From the NCBI RefSeq assembly GCF_932526225.1, contig NC_064044.1:3436092-3500091 (forward strand): a stretch of 64,000 bases of DNA, in the 5' to 3' direction. The notes beneath the pieces were generated by a model. It saw only the letters and a program-made list of their open reading frames with translations. It ran no database searches and was not told the DNA's origin. Below, one piece after another: positions 21,590-37,765 of this stretch. The position numbers and the translations under genes were made by a program. The stretch's first letter is position 1, and each line of letters starts with the position of its first letter. This DNA comes from Nematostella vectensis. Lineage: Eukaryota; Cnidaria; Anthozoa; Actiniaria; Edwardsiidae.

Positions 21590-22440
21590 TACTCAGGGTT
21601 ATAAAAAGGCCATTGGCCTGGGATCGAACCCGGCCTGAAGATCAAAACTAAGCTAATAGCTTCTATGGAAGGCTGTAAAGAACCCGAAAGCCCCAAGCAT
21701 CGATATTTCCGGCAAATATGCTGTACAACACTCTTGTGGCAAGGTATTCCAACCCGCGCATTAATGGGGAAGCAATAACCAGGATCCCAGGCCTGTTATA
21801 CGGTTACGCCACGCACAGCTCGCTGAGATATACAATGAAAAAAAAAACAGGTCTATTTAGGGCCTTGGGTCCCTTGGGGGCTCGCTATGTCGGCGCGTTG
21901 CATCGTAACGCACGGGTGTTGTCTCTGATTGTGTACCAGGATACCAAAGTAGTTGTTTTGGAAACAGCTGTTTTGATATCATTTGAAATGCATAAAATAA
22001 ATAGCAATAAACAAAGTGCGCTTTAGCGATTTTCTTTTAGGTTAAAGGTTATCAAGCCAGACAAAAAATCACAAAATGCAAATAAAAAGTGGGGCGCAAG
22101 GGGGGTTGTGAAACCGCATAGAATATAAACACAATCTGCAATACAACTTTAACTTTTTCTCGAAATACAACCCGGTCTATCACCGAAAAAAAACGCAACG
22201 ATTTGATTGACCGCACTACCGCAATAAGAGGGCCCCCGAAGGGTCTTTTGCGAGCGCTCCCGTTTTTTATGCGAGACCGAGCATTTTTAGGCGGAAAAAA
22301 TTGCGCGAGCATGTGAGCGCGGCTAAATTTCGGGGGCCCTAATAAGAGGGTCCACAATATGTTTTTCGAGATACCGTATTCAGCGTTTTTAGCGATCGGG
22401 ATACGAGAATTCGAGTTTAACACGAGCAGGTATTAGGGTA
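21590..22440 (-). mobile_element. dispersed repeat with tRNA-like promoter boxes (copy 1)
   Basis: A long repeat also found in shorter form at 44160-44620 in opposite orientation. Shared blocks include CGAATTCTCGTATCC, GCGTTTTTAGCGATC and GGTTCTTTACAGCCTTC. On the minus strand TAGCTTAGTTTTG followed by GGGTTCGATCCC resembles A and B boxes of a tRNA-derived promoter, so this may be a SINE-containing composite. The minus-strand open frame across 22052-22423 is part of the repeat and not a gene. Confidence 0.5.
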
Positions 22441-23319
22441 GTAATTACTAGTAAAAACGCATCAAGCAGGATAAACGAGCTCATCTACGCGGTGGTTAAC
22501 TCAATGTCTGCATTTCTGGATTGAATGCAAATGAATCACATAAAAACAAAATGCCTAGGCATTGGGTCATTGAAAGCTTAAAATCTTCAAATAATATCCT
22601 TTTTTCATATGAAACCTATGACTGCGCCTCTCCCCGCCCCCCCCCCCCCCCCCCCCCCAGCCAATCCTGGGTACGCGCTTGATGCCCTGTCATAAAAACA
22701 ATTTTGTTCATCAATGAATAGACCCACCTAGAAAAAGGTATAGATCAACACGAGGCTAAAAAAAGGCCCCCGAATGGTCCCCGAAATTTCGATGTGCTCG
22801 GTCTTGCATAAAAAACGGGGTGTTGAACGCTGTGTGAACAAGAGAAGTTGCGCTGTTTCGGGCGTGCTAGCCCTTTCTGCTCCGATCCTATTTTTTTGTG
22901 TCGATTTTGTGCTGGCGCCTAGATAGAGAGAGCCGACAAGGAATTTTTTGTCATTTTATAGTTACGTTGAAAGGTTTGTCCTTTATCTCACTTGGTTGGC
23001 TATGATATTTATAAGCTTGCCGTTCGTCTTTTCCCATTTTTGTCTTTATCTTATCTCTATTGACGTATTTATTGTGTATTTGTGCGTAACCGGCGAAGCT
23101 ATTAAAATAAAATAAATAATCCACGATTTTACATTGCAAAAGACCGAAAAGCGTTTTATACTTACTACCGAAAGGGGCTCCCTGTGTAGTGGAGCGAGCG
23201 GGAACTGGACATCAGCAAGACTTATAAAGAGTAAAATGGCGACGATAAAGAAATTGGAGAAAGTATAAGTTACATCGTAAAAAATAACACCCAACGCACT
23301 TCCTTAGCAAACGGCGAAC
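22441..23319. other. spacer and likely promoter region of Elongin A
   Basis: Contains a C-run near 22640, another fragment of the 21590 repeat family near 22770-22820, and the short 5' region of the Elongin A gene, ending CGGCGAAC before its ATG. No other gene was seen. Confidence 0.5.
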
Positions 23320-26300
23320 ATGTCGTCGGTAGAAAAAGCTATCCAGAAGATACAGAAAAGGCTTTTCTGTGATGATATCGATGCTCGGAAGGTAATAATT
23401 CGCGGATTATTTTGATTCAAATCAGTTTTATTTTGTATATGTGTTGTACTTAAGTAATATAACTTACTTATCGAATATTTTTTTTTTCTGATGTCATTTT
23501 TTAATAAATTTTCACAGGTTCTTAAATACATTAAGTATTTGGAACAGTTAGAGGTTGATGTCGACGTATTAAAGGTACTGGAACAAAAAAGCCTTTTATA
23601 ATTACTTAAATTTAACCAGCGGGGCAGTAAATTTGCATAATATAATGCCAAGAAAACTTTAAAGCTGTCCCAACATCTTAAGGAAATATAGTGGGAAAGC
23701 GGAAAGGGGGGGGACTTTGAAAAAGCAGGAATTGGAATTCTTATGATATTATAAAAAACAATTTTTTTCCTGTATGCATTCTTCATGTATTTGAAACAGT
23801 TTTAAATTATGCTCCCTTTAAAGGAAAATTCTGAATTCAAAAAACATCCACAAACACATACACATTATTCCTGCATTCTCAGAGTGACAACGCACGATCA
23901 GACACATTGTCAAGGGTTTACTCATGGGCCGTATGATTATTCCTGCTAAAAAGCACTTTTTATTTATTTCTTAATAGAGGACTGGTATCGGCAAGACTAT
24001 TATTGGCCTTATTATCTTTTTAATGGACTGGTATCGGCAAGATTATTTACAGCCTTATTATTTTTTTTAGAGGACTGGTATCGGCAAGACTATTAATGGC
24101 CTTATTATTTTTTTAATAGACTGGTATCGGCAAGACTATTTACATCCTTATTATTTTTTTTAGAGGACTGGTATCGGCAAGACTATTAATGGCCTTAAGA
24201 AAATGGAAGGTCCTATAGGAGATGCTGCTGCAAACTTAATCAAGCGCTGGAAAGAGATTGTGACAGGCAAACCTGACAACACAAGTGAACTTACTCCTAC
24301 CCCTGTAAAGTTGAACACTGAGTTGTTATTGCAGGAGAGTGATACAGCAAGAAAATCTTTGTTAAACACAAGCTTTTCTGAAAAAGAAAAGAATTGCAGT
24401 GGTAAATCCCATGCACATTCCAGTGACCTTGGGGAAAGACATGCCAGAAATATAGACGGTGATGATAAAGTGAAAGGAGATTCTAAACACAAAGATAAAA
24501 TGCAATGGGACAAGAGAAAAGATAAAGATAACAGAAAAAGAGATAATTTGGACAGTAGAGTAGAACATAGCGATAATAGACATGATAATGAGGCAATTAA
24601 GCAAAAACACAAAGAGCACAAGAGACGAAGAGAAGAAAAGGGGAAAATAGAAAAACAGCATGAAACTACAAAGGATGGAAGAAAAGATGTAAAATACACT
24701 GAGACAAAGGCAAAGGTATTTGAAGGGAAATGATTGTCAAATATGTACTCATGCAATCAGCATCTGGCATTATTGCTGTCATAAGCTTAATTGAAGTTTA
24801 AGGAATGGAATTTGCGTCATCATTGACATAAACCAAGTACATCCACATTACCATCAGCATTACTAATAATGGCAAGGTACTGTCAAAATTTATCATGATC
24901 ATCAGTATTGTTATCACCATCACCATCATCAGTAGTCTTGTTGACTATTTCTTTGATTATCTTAGATTTTTCTTGCTATAACTGTTTTTCTAGGCCACAC
25001 AACAGCCCTATTAGTCCTGTTTCTAATCTATATTATAAGACCTAATACAATAATTTAAATGTATTCCAGGCTCCATCATTACAACTATGTGATGTCTCCT
25101 TTGGCTGTGAAACTCTTCCTCAACCTGTTAGACAAAAGAAGAGAGACACACATTCTTCCACCAGAAAAGATAAGCAGCCTAAGACTGACAGCAGTGGCTT
25201 GAGTGATCTGCCGCCATTACCATCTGTGTACTCCGTCAATGAGGCCTTATTGCCAGAGATCCAACCGTTGTATCGCCCTTCTCGGCTGCTCGAATGTGAG
25301 GGATCGCCTGCTAAAAAAAGCAAAGGTGTGTTTTAAAGAGTGTTCATCAACCATACCTATGTTTCTTGTTTACATTTTGAAAATAAAGTCTTTTTTGAAA
25401 TCAAAATTGAGCAATAAGCAGTGAAACCACAAAAAAAACAAAATAATAAGTAATAAGAATGCTGACTAGAAAAAGATTGGGATCAATTAAGCTTTAGGGC
25501 CAAGGCCGTAATATCAGTGCGAATTCCATTAATCTTAGAATGATAAAAATTAAACTCACAATCTTGCTGGTATTTGCAAACAGTTTCCTGAAGCCAAGCC
25601 TTTGCGGTTATTATGATTCATTTGTGCCATTAGGTACGTTGAATTTGAAGCTGGTTATTACTGCAACAACAGTTACAGATTAGTGGTTTTAACTTTAATG
25701 TGAATATCATGAAAATGGCATCACATAGCTTTATTCATGATATCAAGACTGAGTAAAAACTGCAAAAGTTTATATAGTATGTGCATAGGTTATGGACAAG
25801 GGAGAGGTAATGACCCTAAAAAATTAAACTAGAGATCACAATTACAATTATTAAACATACATAATAATCAATAAGCAGACAAACATGGATGAAGACTAGA
25901 CAGCCAAGGCAAGCCAGCAAAAGAATCATACTACATAATATATATTTATGTGCATGTCCTAACACAAGAGGTCATCAAATGGGTCCAGGCATTTCAGTGT
26001 ACATTGTGAAACTAAACAATTAGTTCATTTTTTAGGTACCATCTCTGGGAGCATTCTCAGTGATTCTGCACTTACGTCAAAAAAGACCAGAACACAAGTG
26101 TTTTCCGGAAGAAGGAATGCTTTCTCTGGTGGGGGTAAGATCTGTCTTTCACTATTTCTGTTATTTTTTTATCCCTTAAAAGGAAAAAAAATGGTTTGTT
26201 ATAAATCATAACCTGAATATTGCGAAAAATGGTGCCATTACACAGCACACAAGATTTTTGGCCTTCAACCACTAGACTTAAGAAAACTTGCTTGGTAGAC

Positions 26301-29300
26301 CATTCAAGAAATTTGACCAAATTGTCCCAGAATAATTGGAGAAAGCCAAATTACATGATTCCGCCCAGAAAGTGTTGCTCCAGAAGCCCTGTTAATAATG
26401 TACTGAAAGATTGTTTTTTTTTCCTAGAGATCAGCAAACTCTTCAACATGTGCATGAAAGTTCTTATTGAGAACATTGATGGTAAGAATAAAAACAGGTT
26501 TTTCCTGGGTTTCGATTTATAGGGGCTTTAGTGTATTTTATAGAGTCTTTGTTCTAATTTTTTCAGCTCTTCATGACACTGGAGGTGTCCCAGGAATTAT
26601 CCTAATGCCTGTTCTGATGAAGTAAGTGGAATTATTTCATAAGAAAAATTATTTCTAAAAAGCATAGATAAAGAAATTATTTATAAAAGGCAAGGATCAA
26701 AATATATTTCATATATTCTAAACATGAAAACAAAACATTTCAATCTTAGCTCAGTTATCTGTGCTATGTGGTCAGACATGGGTCATATGGTGGCTACCCC
26801 TTGGATTCAATGACTTTGTATCTTCACTCTCTCAATTCAGTATTCCTACTGCAAGGAGAGTGATAAGCCTATTTTATTTTATAGACTGCCTGGTTTTTTT
26901 TAAGACTGCCAGGGTTTTTAGACTGCCAGTGTTTTGGATGGCCTGGATTTGTAGGCTCCCTATATTATCCATTTAAGGCTGAGCATCCAGTTGTTCTATA
27001 TACAACTACCTTGTTGAATGATAACGTGTGTCTACCTTCTACCTTATTGTATACCTCAAAGTGGTTGCTTTACTGAGGGTTAAATGATTACTTGTATCTA
27101 CCTTCTACCTTATTGTATACCTCAAAGTGTTTGCTGTACTAAGGGTTAAATGGTTACTTGTTTCTACCTTCTACCTTATTGTATACCTCAAAGTGATTGC
27201 TTTACTAAGGGTTAAATGATTACTTGTATCTACCTTCTACCTTATTGTATACCTCAAAGTGGTTGCTTTACTGAGGGTTACATGATTACTTGTATCTACC
27301 TTCTACCTTATTGTATACCTCAAAGTGATTGCTTTACTAAGGGTTGAATGATTACTTGTATCAACCTTCTACCTTATTGTATACAGTACCTCAAAGTGAA
27401 TGCTTTACTGAGGGTTGAATGATTTCTTGTATCTGCCTTCTACCTTATTGTATACCTCAAAGTGTTTGCTTTACTAAGGGTTAAATGATTACTTGTATCT
27501 GCCTTCTACCTTATTGGCGTATACCTCAGAGTGATTGCTTTATTGTGGGTTGTGTCTGTCAGGTGTACCCCCCAGCAGCTGATACATCTTGAGGAGTGCA
27601 ACCCAGTAAGTGCTTACCAGGTTTTCTTTAAGTAATTCTCCATATAAGAAATTGGGCATGTAAAAAATATTTATTTATTAGTTGACATTTAATTGACACA
27701 AACACAAATTTGGCATATAGTTGATGTAGAGCATAAAGAACACATACTGTACTAGAAATACCATTTATCTCAATATTTCCCCTGAATTGCAGCACTTCCT
27801 GGAAGAAACAGAGAGTCTGTGGCAAGGCCATTGCAAACGAGAGTTCAAGTGTGAAAAACCTGGACATCGTATGACCTGGAGGGATACATTCATGGTACTA
27901 CTAGCCATTACCACCCTCCCCCTCATGGTACTACTAGCCATACCACCCTACCCCTCATGGTACTACTAGCTATACTACCCTCCCCCTCATGGTACTACTA
28001 GCCATACCATCCTCCCCCTCATGGTACTACTAGCTGTACCACCCTCCCCCTCATGGTACTACTAGCCATTACCAGCCTCCCCCTAATGGTACTACTAGCC
28101 ACACCACCGTCCCCCTCATGGTACTACTAGCCATACCACCCTCATGGTACTACTAGCTATACCACCCTCCCCCTCATGGTACCACTAGCTATACCACCCT
28201 CCCCCTCATGGTACAACTAGCTATACTACCCTCCCCCTCATGGTACTACTAGCCATACCACCCTCCCCCTCATGATATCACTTGCTATAACAACCTTTCC
28301 TCTCATGGTACTAATAGCTATACCACCCTCCCCCTCATGGTACCACTAGCTATACTACCCTCCCCCGCATGGTACAACTAACCATACCACCCTCCCCCTC
28401 ATGGTACTACTAGCCATACCATCCTCCCACTCATGGTACCACTAGCTATACCACCCTCCCCCTCATGGTACTACTAGCTATACCACCCTCCCCCTCATGG
28501 TACTACTAGCTATACCACCCTCCCACTCATGGTACTACTAGCCATACCACCCTCCCCCTCATGGTACTACTAGCTATACTACCCTCCCCCTCATGGTACT
28601 ACTAGCCATACCACCCTCCCCCTCAGGATATCACTAGCTATACCACCCTCCCCCTCATGGTACTACCAGCTATATCACCCTCCCCCTCATGATAGTAGTA
28701 CTAGATATACGACCCTCCACCTCATGGTACTACTAGCTATACTACCCTCCCCCTCATGATATCACTAGCTATACCACCCTCCCCCTCATGGTACCACTAG
28801 CTATACTACCCTCCCCCTCATGGTACTACTAGCCATACCACCCTCCCCCTCATGGTATCACTTGCTATAACAACCATTCCTCTCATGGTACTAATAGCTA
28901 TACCACCCTCCCCCTCATGGTACCACTAGCTATACTGCCCTCCCCCTCATGGTACAACTAACCATACCACCCTCCCCCTCATGGTACTACTAGCCATACC
29001 ATCCTCCCACTCATGGTACCACTAGCTATACCACCCTCCCCCTCATGGTACCACTAGCTATACCACCCTCCCCCTCATGGTACTACTAGCTATACCACCC
29101 TCCCCCTCATGGTACTACTAGCTATACCACCCTCCCACTCATGGTACTACTAGCCATACCACCCTCCCCCTCATGGTACTACTAGCTATACTACCCTCCC
29201 CCTCATGGTACTACTAGCCATACCACCCTCCCCCTCAGGATATCACTAGCTATACCACCCTCCCCCTCATGGTACTACCAGCTATATCACCCTCCCTCTC

Positions 29301-32188
29301 ATGATAGTAGTACTAGATATACGACCCTCCACCTCATGGTACTACTAGCTATACTACCCTCCCCCTCATGATATCACTAGCTATACCACCCTCCCCCTCA
29401 TGGTACTACCAGCTATATCACCCTCCCCCTCATGATAGTAGTACTAGATATACCACCTTCCCCCTTATGGTACTACTAGCCATACCACCTTCCCCCTCAT
29501 GGTACTACTAGCTATACCACCCTCCCCCTCATGGTACCACTAGCTATACCACCCTCCCCCTCATGGTACTACTAGCCATACCACCCTCCCCCTCATGGTA
29601 CAACTAGCTATACCACCCTCCCACTCATGGTACTACTAGCTATACCACCCTCACCCTCATGATAGTAGTACTAGCTATACCACCCTCCCCCTCATGGTAC
29701 TACTAGCCATACCACCCTCCCCCTCATGGTACTACTAGCCATACCACCCTCCCCCTCATGGTACTACTAGCCATACCACTCTCCCCCTCATGGTACTACT
29801 AGCCATACCACCCTCCCCCTCAGGATATCACTAGCTATACCACCCTCCCCCTCATGGTACTACCAGCTATATCACCCTCCCTCTCATGATAGTAGTACTA
29901 GATATACGACCCTCCACCTCATGGTACTACTAGCTATACTACCCTCCCCCTCATGATATCACTAGCTATACCACCCTCCCCCTCATGGTACTACCAGCTA
30001 TATCACCCTCCCCCTCATGATAGTATCTCTACTTTATTACTTTTCAACACTTTCGTATCAAGAAAAGATGACAAAATATATATAAATCTAAATATAGCCA
30101 TACCACCCTCCCCCTCATGGTACCACTAGCTATACCACCCTCCCCCTCATGGTACTACTAGCCATACCACCCTCCCCCTCATGGTACTACTAGCCATACC
30201 ACCCTCCCCCTCATGGTACTACTAGCTATACCACCCTTTCCCTCATGGTACTCCTAGCCATACCACCCTCCCCCTAATGGTACCACTAGCTATACCACCC
30301 TCCCCCTCATGGTACCACTAGCTATACCACCTTCCCCCTCATGGTACTACTAGCCATACCACCCTCCCCCTCATGGTACTACTAGCTATACCCCCCTCCC
30401 CCACATGGTATCACTAGCCACACCACGTCTGTATCCTGGCAGCTGCAAAGTAAAGTATTGGCAAAGCTTCCTGTACTCAGACACACACACACACTCACAC
30501 ACTGTATTAATACTTTTCACTTCTTTCAGCAAAAAATGGAAGAGAGAGAAGAGAGACTGGAAAAGATCAATGCAAAAATCAGTGCTGCACAGGCCGCTAA
30601 AAAGCCAGGTAAGCTGGTGATATTCCACTTTAAAGGATAATATTTTATTGTTTTGTATACAGGATTTATTTTGCATTCTGGGTGACGTATTCTAAAATCC
30701 CAGGGGCACTAACAAACCGAATAAAAGAATAGAAACGAGGCAAAATGACCTTGTATTTTTTTTTAATTATTTGTGCTTACCTGACTTTTTCATTTTTTAA
30801 CCACAATGAGACCTCAAGAGAAGGCAAGTTTTTGTTCATCCAGTAAGCACTGAATAAGTTGATTTTTTGGCTCTCTTATTTTGCTGCTATAAACCTGATC
30901 GCGCGCTAGTTTGCCACCCAAACAGTTACGTGATCTCTCAGCGCAAGTCCCCTATTACCTTTTTTTTTCAAGAGCATCAAGTAAAGCTTGCATATGTGAT
31001 CTCTCAGCAAAGTCCACTATTCTTTTTTTTTTTCCAAGAGCGTCAAGTAAAGCTTGCATATGTGATGACTGAGGCAAAGCCCCCACCCCAAGTTCGCAGG
31101 AAGCAGGCCAAGTTTGGGACAGGGAAGGGAGACATCCCTGTGGTGGCCATCTCGCCTGGCAAGTCAAGAGCTCCCGTCAGGCATAGCGCTGACTCAGGGC
31201 CTAGCTATCAGCAAGAAGCTGCCACAGCTAAAAAAAAGAATGGTGAGTGGAAATCCCGAATTCCTGTCTACAGTTGGATGACCAATAAACAGACAGACGG
31301 CCTGAAAAAACTGACGCACACAGACCCCCAGATGGACGGACCTACAGAGGGACAAACGGACGGACGGACAGAAAGGCATATACAGACAGTTGGACAGACA
31401 GACAGAAAGGCATATACAGACGGATGAACGGACGGACAGACAGACCATCAGACAGAGAGACAGACTGACAGATTGGCAGATGGATGGACAGACAGACAGA
31501 CAGTCAGATAATAAAGGCATATACAGACGGACACACATTAATGCTATCAAAAATTATCTTTTACCATTAATATCCAGGTGTGGCACCAATGATGAAGAAA
31601 ACCATGAAACTGTTAAAGATTCAGAGGTCAGTAATATTATTATGGCCAAACTTTATATATGAACTTGGTCTGTAACAACATTGGCAAAACATTCTCACAG
31701 CCTATTGAGTATCTGAATATTATATGCTGTGTGCGATGATTAGTTACCGTCAATGATCTAATAAACGTGAATAATTGGGGGGGGGGGGGGGGGGGCTATC
31801 AGAGAAAGGTTGTTATTTAGAAAGGTGTTTATTATAAAATTACAACAATATAATACCGTAGTAGCCCTAAAACTCAATGTCAATTGCTGGTATCCTAAGC
31901 AAGGAGATCAGGAAGTTACTCACTTGCCATTGTTAAGCAAGAAGGCAATTAAATGAGATTTATGCTACAGGCATTTCTATTTCCTTTGTTTTTAGGAGGG
32001 GAGGGGAGCAGGGAATCGGGGAGTGTAATGGATAGGGGGGAATTGTTAGAGAAGGATGCTCAATGCAAACTTAGCTAAGCTAAGTCCATTAGATAGGTGG
32101 CGTTTATTAGATCATTTGCGGTGTTATATCGAAAATATTTTTTTGTTTGTGTAGAAATTGCGCTGGGGCCCAAATAAGAAGAAGATGA
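23320..32188 (+). CDS. ELOA: Elongin A, 13 exons
   Basis: Transcription elongation factor of the Elongin (SIII) complex, which stimulates RNA polymerase II in the nucleus. Exons: 23320-23391, 23518-23574, 24164-24715, 25070-25325, 26036-26134, 26428-26481, 26567-26621, 27563-27605, 27793-27894, 30530-30608, 31039-31242, 31578-31626, 32155-32188. All sites are GT-AG, phases agree, and the sum is 551 residues. Exons 1-3 encode the TFIIS-N/LW domain (TGIGKTINGLKKME). The long exon 3 then gives a charged Lys/Arg/Glu linker. Exons 6-11 encode the Elongin A domain, with NMCMKVLIENID (BC-box region for Elongin B/C), GGVPG, CTPQQLIHLEE, EETESLWQGHC and VRRKQAKFGTG. Exon 12 has APMM as in the conserved tail. 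The last exon is short and its frame is the least certain part. Confidence 0.88.
23976..24200 (+). repeat. five tandem copies of the exon-3 acceptor junction of ELOA
   Basis: A unit of about 46 bases, containing a T-rich tract, an acceptor-like TAG and AGGACTGGTATCGGCAAGAC, occurs five times (starting near 23978, 24024, 24071, 24117 and 24164). Only the last copy runs into the full exon. Copy 3 keeps a full polypyrimidine tract and AG; its use would run into an in-frame TAG just before the true exon. Confidence 0.92.
26990..27555 (+). repeat. about 65-bp minisatellite in ELOA intron 7
   Basis: About eight copies of a unit including CTACCTTATTGTATACCTCA, then AAGTG, TTGCTTTACT and AGGGTTAAATGATTACTTG. 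The array ends only a few bases before the acceptor of exon 8. Confidence 0.9.
27891..30416 (+). repeat. about 33-bp minisatellite seeded at the ELOA exon-9 donor
   Basis: About 75 copies of a unit with CATGGTACTACTAGC and CCCTCCCCCT. The first unit overlaps the end of exon 9 (ATG|GTACTACTAG), so each copy repeats the donor junction. It is interrupted by a short unique stretch near 30024-30095. It accounts for nearly all of intron 9. Confidence 0.95.
30896..30953 (-). mobile_element. single end of the CACGTG-type MITE family
   Basis: A lone terminus with GCGCGCTAGTTTGCCACCC, an ACGTGATCTCTCAGCGCAAG stretch and then CC, matching the right end of the elements at 12017 and 19411. It lies directly against the duplicated acceptor of ELOA exon 11. 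Confidence 0.7.
30930..31066 (+). repeat. duplicated exon-11 acceptor junction of ELOA
   Basis: Two copies of a unit of about 62 bases with GTGATCTCTCAGC, a T-tract, CAAGAGC and TCAAGTAAAGCTTGCATAT. The second copy continues into exon 11; the first returns to the MITE end. The first copy also has an acceptor-like T-tract and AAG. Confidence 0.88.
31270..31535 (+). repeat. (GACA)n-type microsatellite in ELOA intron 11
   Basis: Imperfect ACAG/GACA/GACG repeats with two copies of GGCATATACAGACGG. The open frames on both strands across it are repeat artefacts. Confidence 0.9.
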
Positions 32189-32479
32189 AATGGGACAAGA
32201 TGGCAAAGGAAACCAAAAACAAGATGAATATTTGTGACGATGTACAGAGTTTAATTATGAATTTAGAAATTAACTTATGGATTATTATTAAAAAAAATTT
32301 CCAAGCTATATTATAAAATATAAACCTAAGTTATTAAAAATAGTACTAGATAATGTATTTCAAGTTTTAGAAAATGCATACTAAAGTAGAGTAGTTAGGA
32401 TAGTAATGTACATCTTTGGTTTATTTGTATGTATTGTTTTCATCGTCCCATTAGATAAGACAAAATTCTAATGTCTGTA

Positions 32480-33845
32480 GATCAAGGTCTTGTACTATAC
32501 CTAACACAACACAGCGACATCAGAGTAGATCAGGGTCTTGTATTATACCCAACACACCACACCCATCAATAAGACCTTGCAGTAGATCAGGGTCTTGTAT
32601 TATACCCAACACACCACACCACTCAATAAGACCTTGCAGTAGATCAGGGTCTTGTATTATACCCACCACACCACACCACTCAATAAGACCTTGCAGTAGA
32701 TCAGGGTCTTGTATTATACAAAACACACCACACCCATCAATAAGACCTTGCAGTAGATCAGGCTCTTGTATTATACAAAACACACCACACCCATCAATAA
32801 GACCTTGCAGTAGATCAGGGTCTTGTATTATACAAAACACACCACACCCATCAATAAGACCTTGCAGTAGATCAGGGTCTTGTATTATACCCACCACACC
32901 CACCAATAAGACCTTGCAGTAGATCAGGGTCTTGTATTATATCCACCACACCACACCCACCAATTAGACCTTGCAGTAGATCAGGGTCTTGTATTATACC
33001 CAACACACCACACCCACCAATAAGACCTTGCAGTAGATCAGGGTCTTGTATGATACCCAACACACCACACCCACCAATAAGACCTTGCAGTAGATCAGGG
33101 TCTTGTATTATACCCACCACACCACACCCACCAATAAGACCTTGCAGTAGATCAGGGTCTTGTATTATACCCACCACACCCATCCATAAGACCTTTCAGT
33201 AGATCAGGTTCTTGTATTATACCCAACACACCACTCAATAAGACCTTGCAGTAAATCAGGGTCTTGTATTATACACACCACACCACTCAATAAGACCTTG
33301 CAGTAGGTCAGGGTCTTGTATTATACCCAACACACCACACCCATCAATAAGACCTTGCAGTAGATCAGGGTCTTGTATTATACCCAACACACCACACCCA
33401 TCAATAAGACCTTGCAGTAAATCAGGGTCTTTGTATTATACCCAACACACCCATCAATAAGACCTTGCAGTAGATCAGGGTCTTGTATTATACCCAGGAC
33501 ACCACACCCATCAATAAGACCTTGCAGTAGATCAGGGTCTTGTACTATACCCAACACACCACACCCATCAATAAGACCTTGCAGTAATCAGGTTCTTGTA
33601 TCATACCCAACACACCACACCCACCAATAAGACCTTGCAGTAGATCAGGGTCTTGTATTATACCCAGGACACCACACCCACCAATTAGACCTTGCAGTAG
33701 ATCAGGGTCTTGTATTATACCCACCACACCCACCAATAAGACCTTGCAGTAATCAGGGTCTTGTATTATACCCAACCCACCACACCCACCAATAAGACCT
33801 TGCAGTAGATTAGGGTCTTGTATTATATCCAACACACCACACCGC
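32480..33845. repeat. about 55-bp minisatellite
   Basis: About 24 copies of a unit with ACCTTGCAGTAGATCAGGGT, then CTTGTATTATACCC and ACACACCACACCC. Minus-strand open frames of the type IIQDPDLLQGLI are by-products of a unit length that is a multiple of three in many copies. It follows the 3' end of ELOA and precedes that of the LRAT-like gene. Confidence 0.95.
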
Positions 33846-34466
33846 TCGAGTGTGGCAGAGTAGGAATGATTAGGTCACCATTATCATGGAGTAGGACTAC
33901 CGAGTAGGTCAACAGAGGACCTGATATAAGGAAAATTTGAACAGAGAATTCGGAATCCCTTCTAAGGCTGTGTGCCTTTTGTTGGTCCTTGTGGTGGTGA
34001 ATTGGGCCTCTAAGGTGAAGAAATGTATATTTTATTATCAGAGCTTTCTTTCTAGCTCTCGCAACATATAGTTTCGCGGAAAGAAACAATCAATATATAA
34101 ATTGCTCATCTATGCAAATGCGTAAGAAACTGTATCCTAGCTTATTCTCACAAGTAGTATCGAAAATATGATGTATCACCTTTTATTTTTTTCCAAATAC
34201 TTAATTAAAAGCATTTATAGAGCTTAATTACATGTCATATGTTTATGCTTAAGGAGTTTAGGAAATCAAGAAGCACTTCAACTTTAAGGGAAGGGTTACC
34301 TAGTGCATAGGGGGTGGCCCCCCCTTCTAGCAGCCAAAATTACCGTAAATGTATGAGGCATTATTTAAAATACAGGAGAAAATGCCTTTAAAGGACCTTT
34401 TGGGTCCCCTTTTGTTAAACATCCTGGCTACGCCGCTGTAGTGGAAATACCACATTCACTTTGACA
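33846..34466. other. spacer downstream of the LRAT-like gene
   Basis: No coding signal. The likely 3' untranslated region of the minus-strand gene lies here. A short segment near 34290-34440 (GGGTTACCTAGTGCA, GGCTACGCCGC) looks like a decayed transposon. Confidence 0.45.
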
Positions 34467-37755
<3,289 letters not shown>

Positions 37756-37765
37756 GTTGCTATCG

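Noticed and set aside
22052-22423. 123-residue minus-strand gene
   Set aside because: The frame is shared with the dispersed repeat at 44160 and has no other support.
30867-31038. Upstream extension of ELOA exon 11 as one open frame
   Set aside because: It runs through the MITE end and the duplicated acceptor; the phase and family similarity start only at 31039.
32155-32320. Lys-rich alternative reading of the last ELOA exon (phase 0)
   Set aside because: The preceding exon leaves in phase 2, which gives a short Arg-rich tail and stop at 32188. The alternative frame would need a donor that is not there, although RNA data should decide.
32520-33835. Minus-strand frames of repeated IIQDPDLLQGLI
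   Set aside because: Minisatellite with unit lengths near multiples of three; no start context, splice sites or domain.
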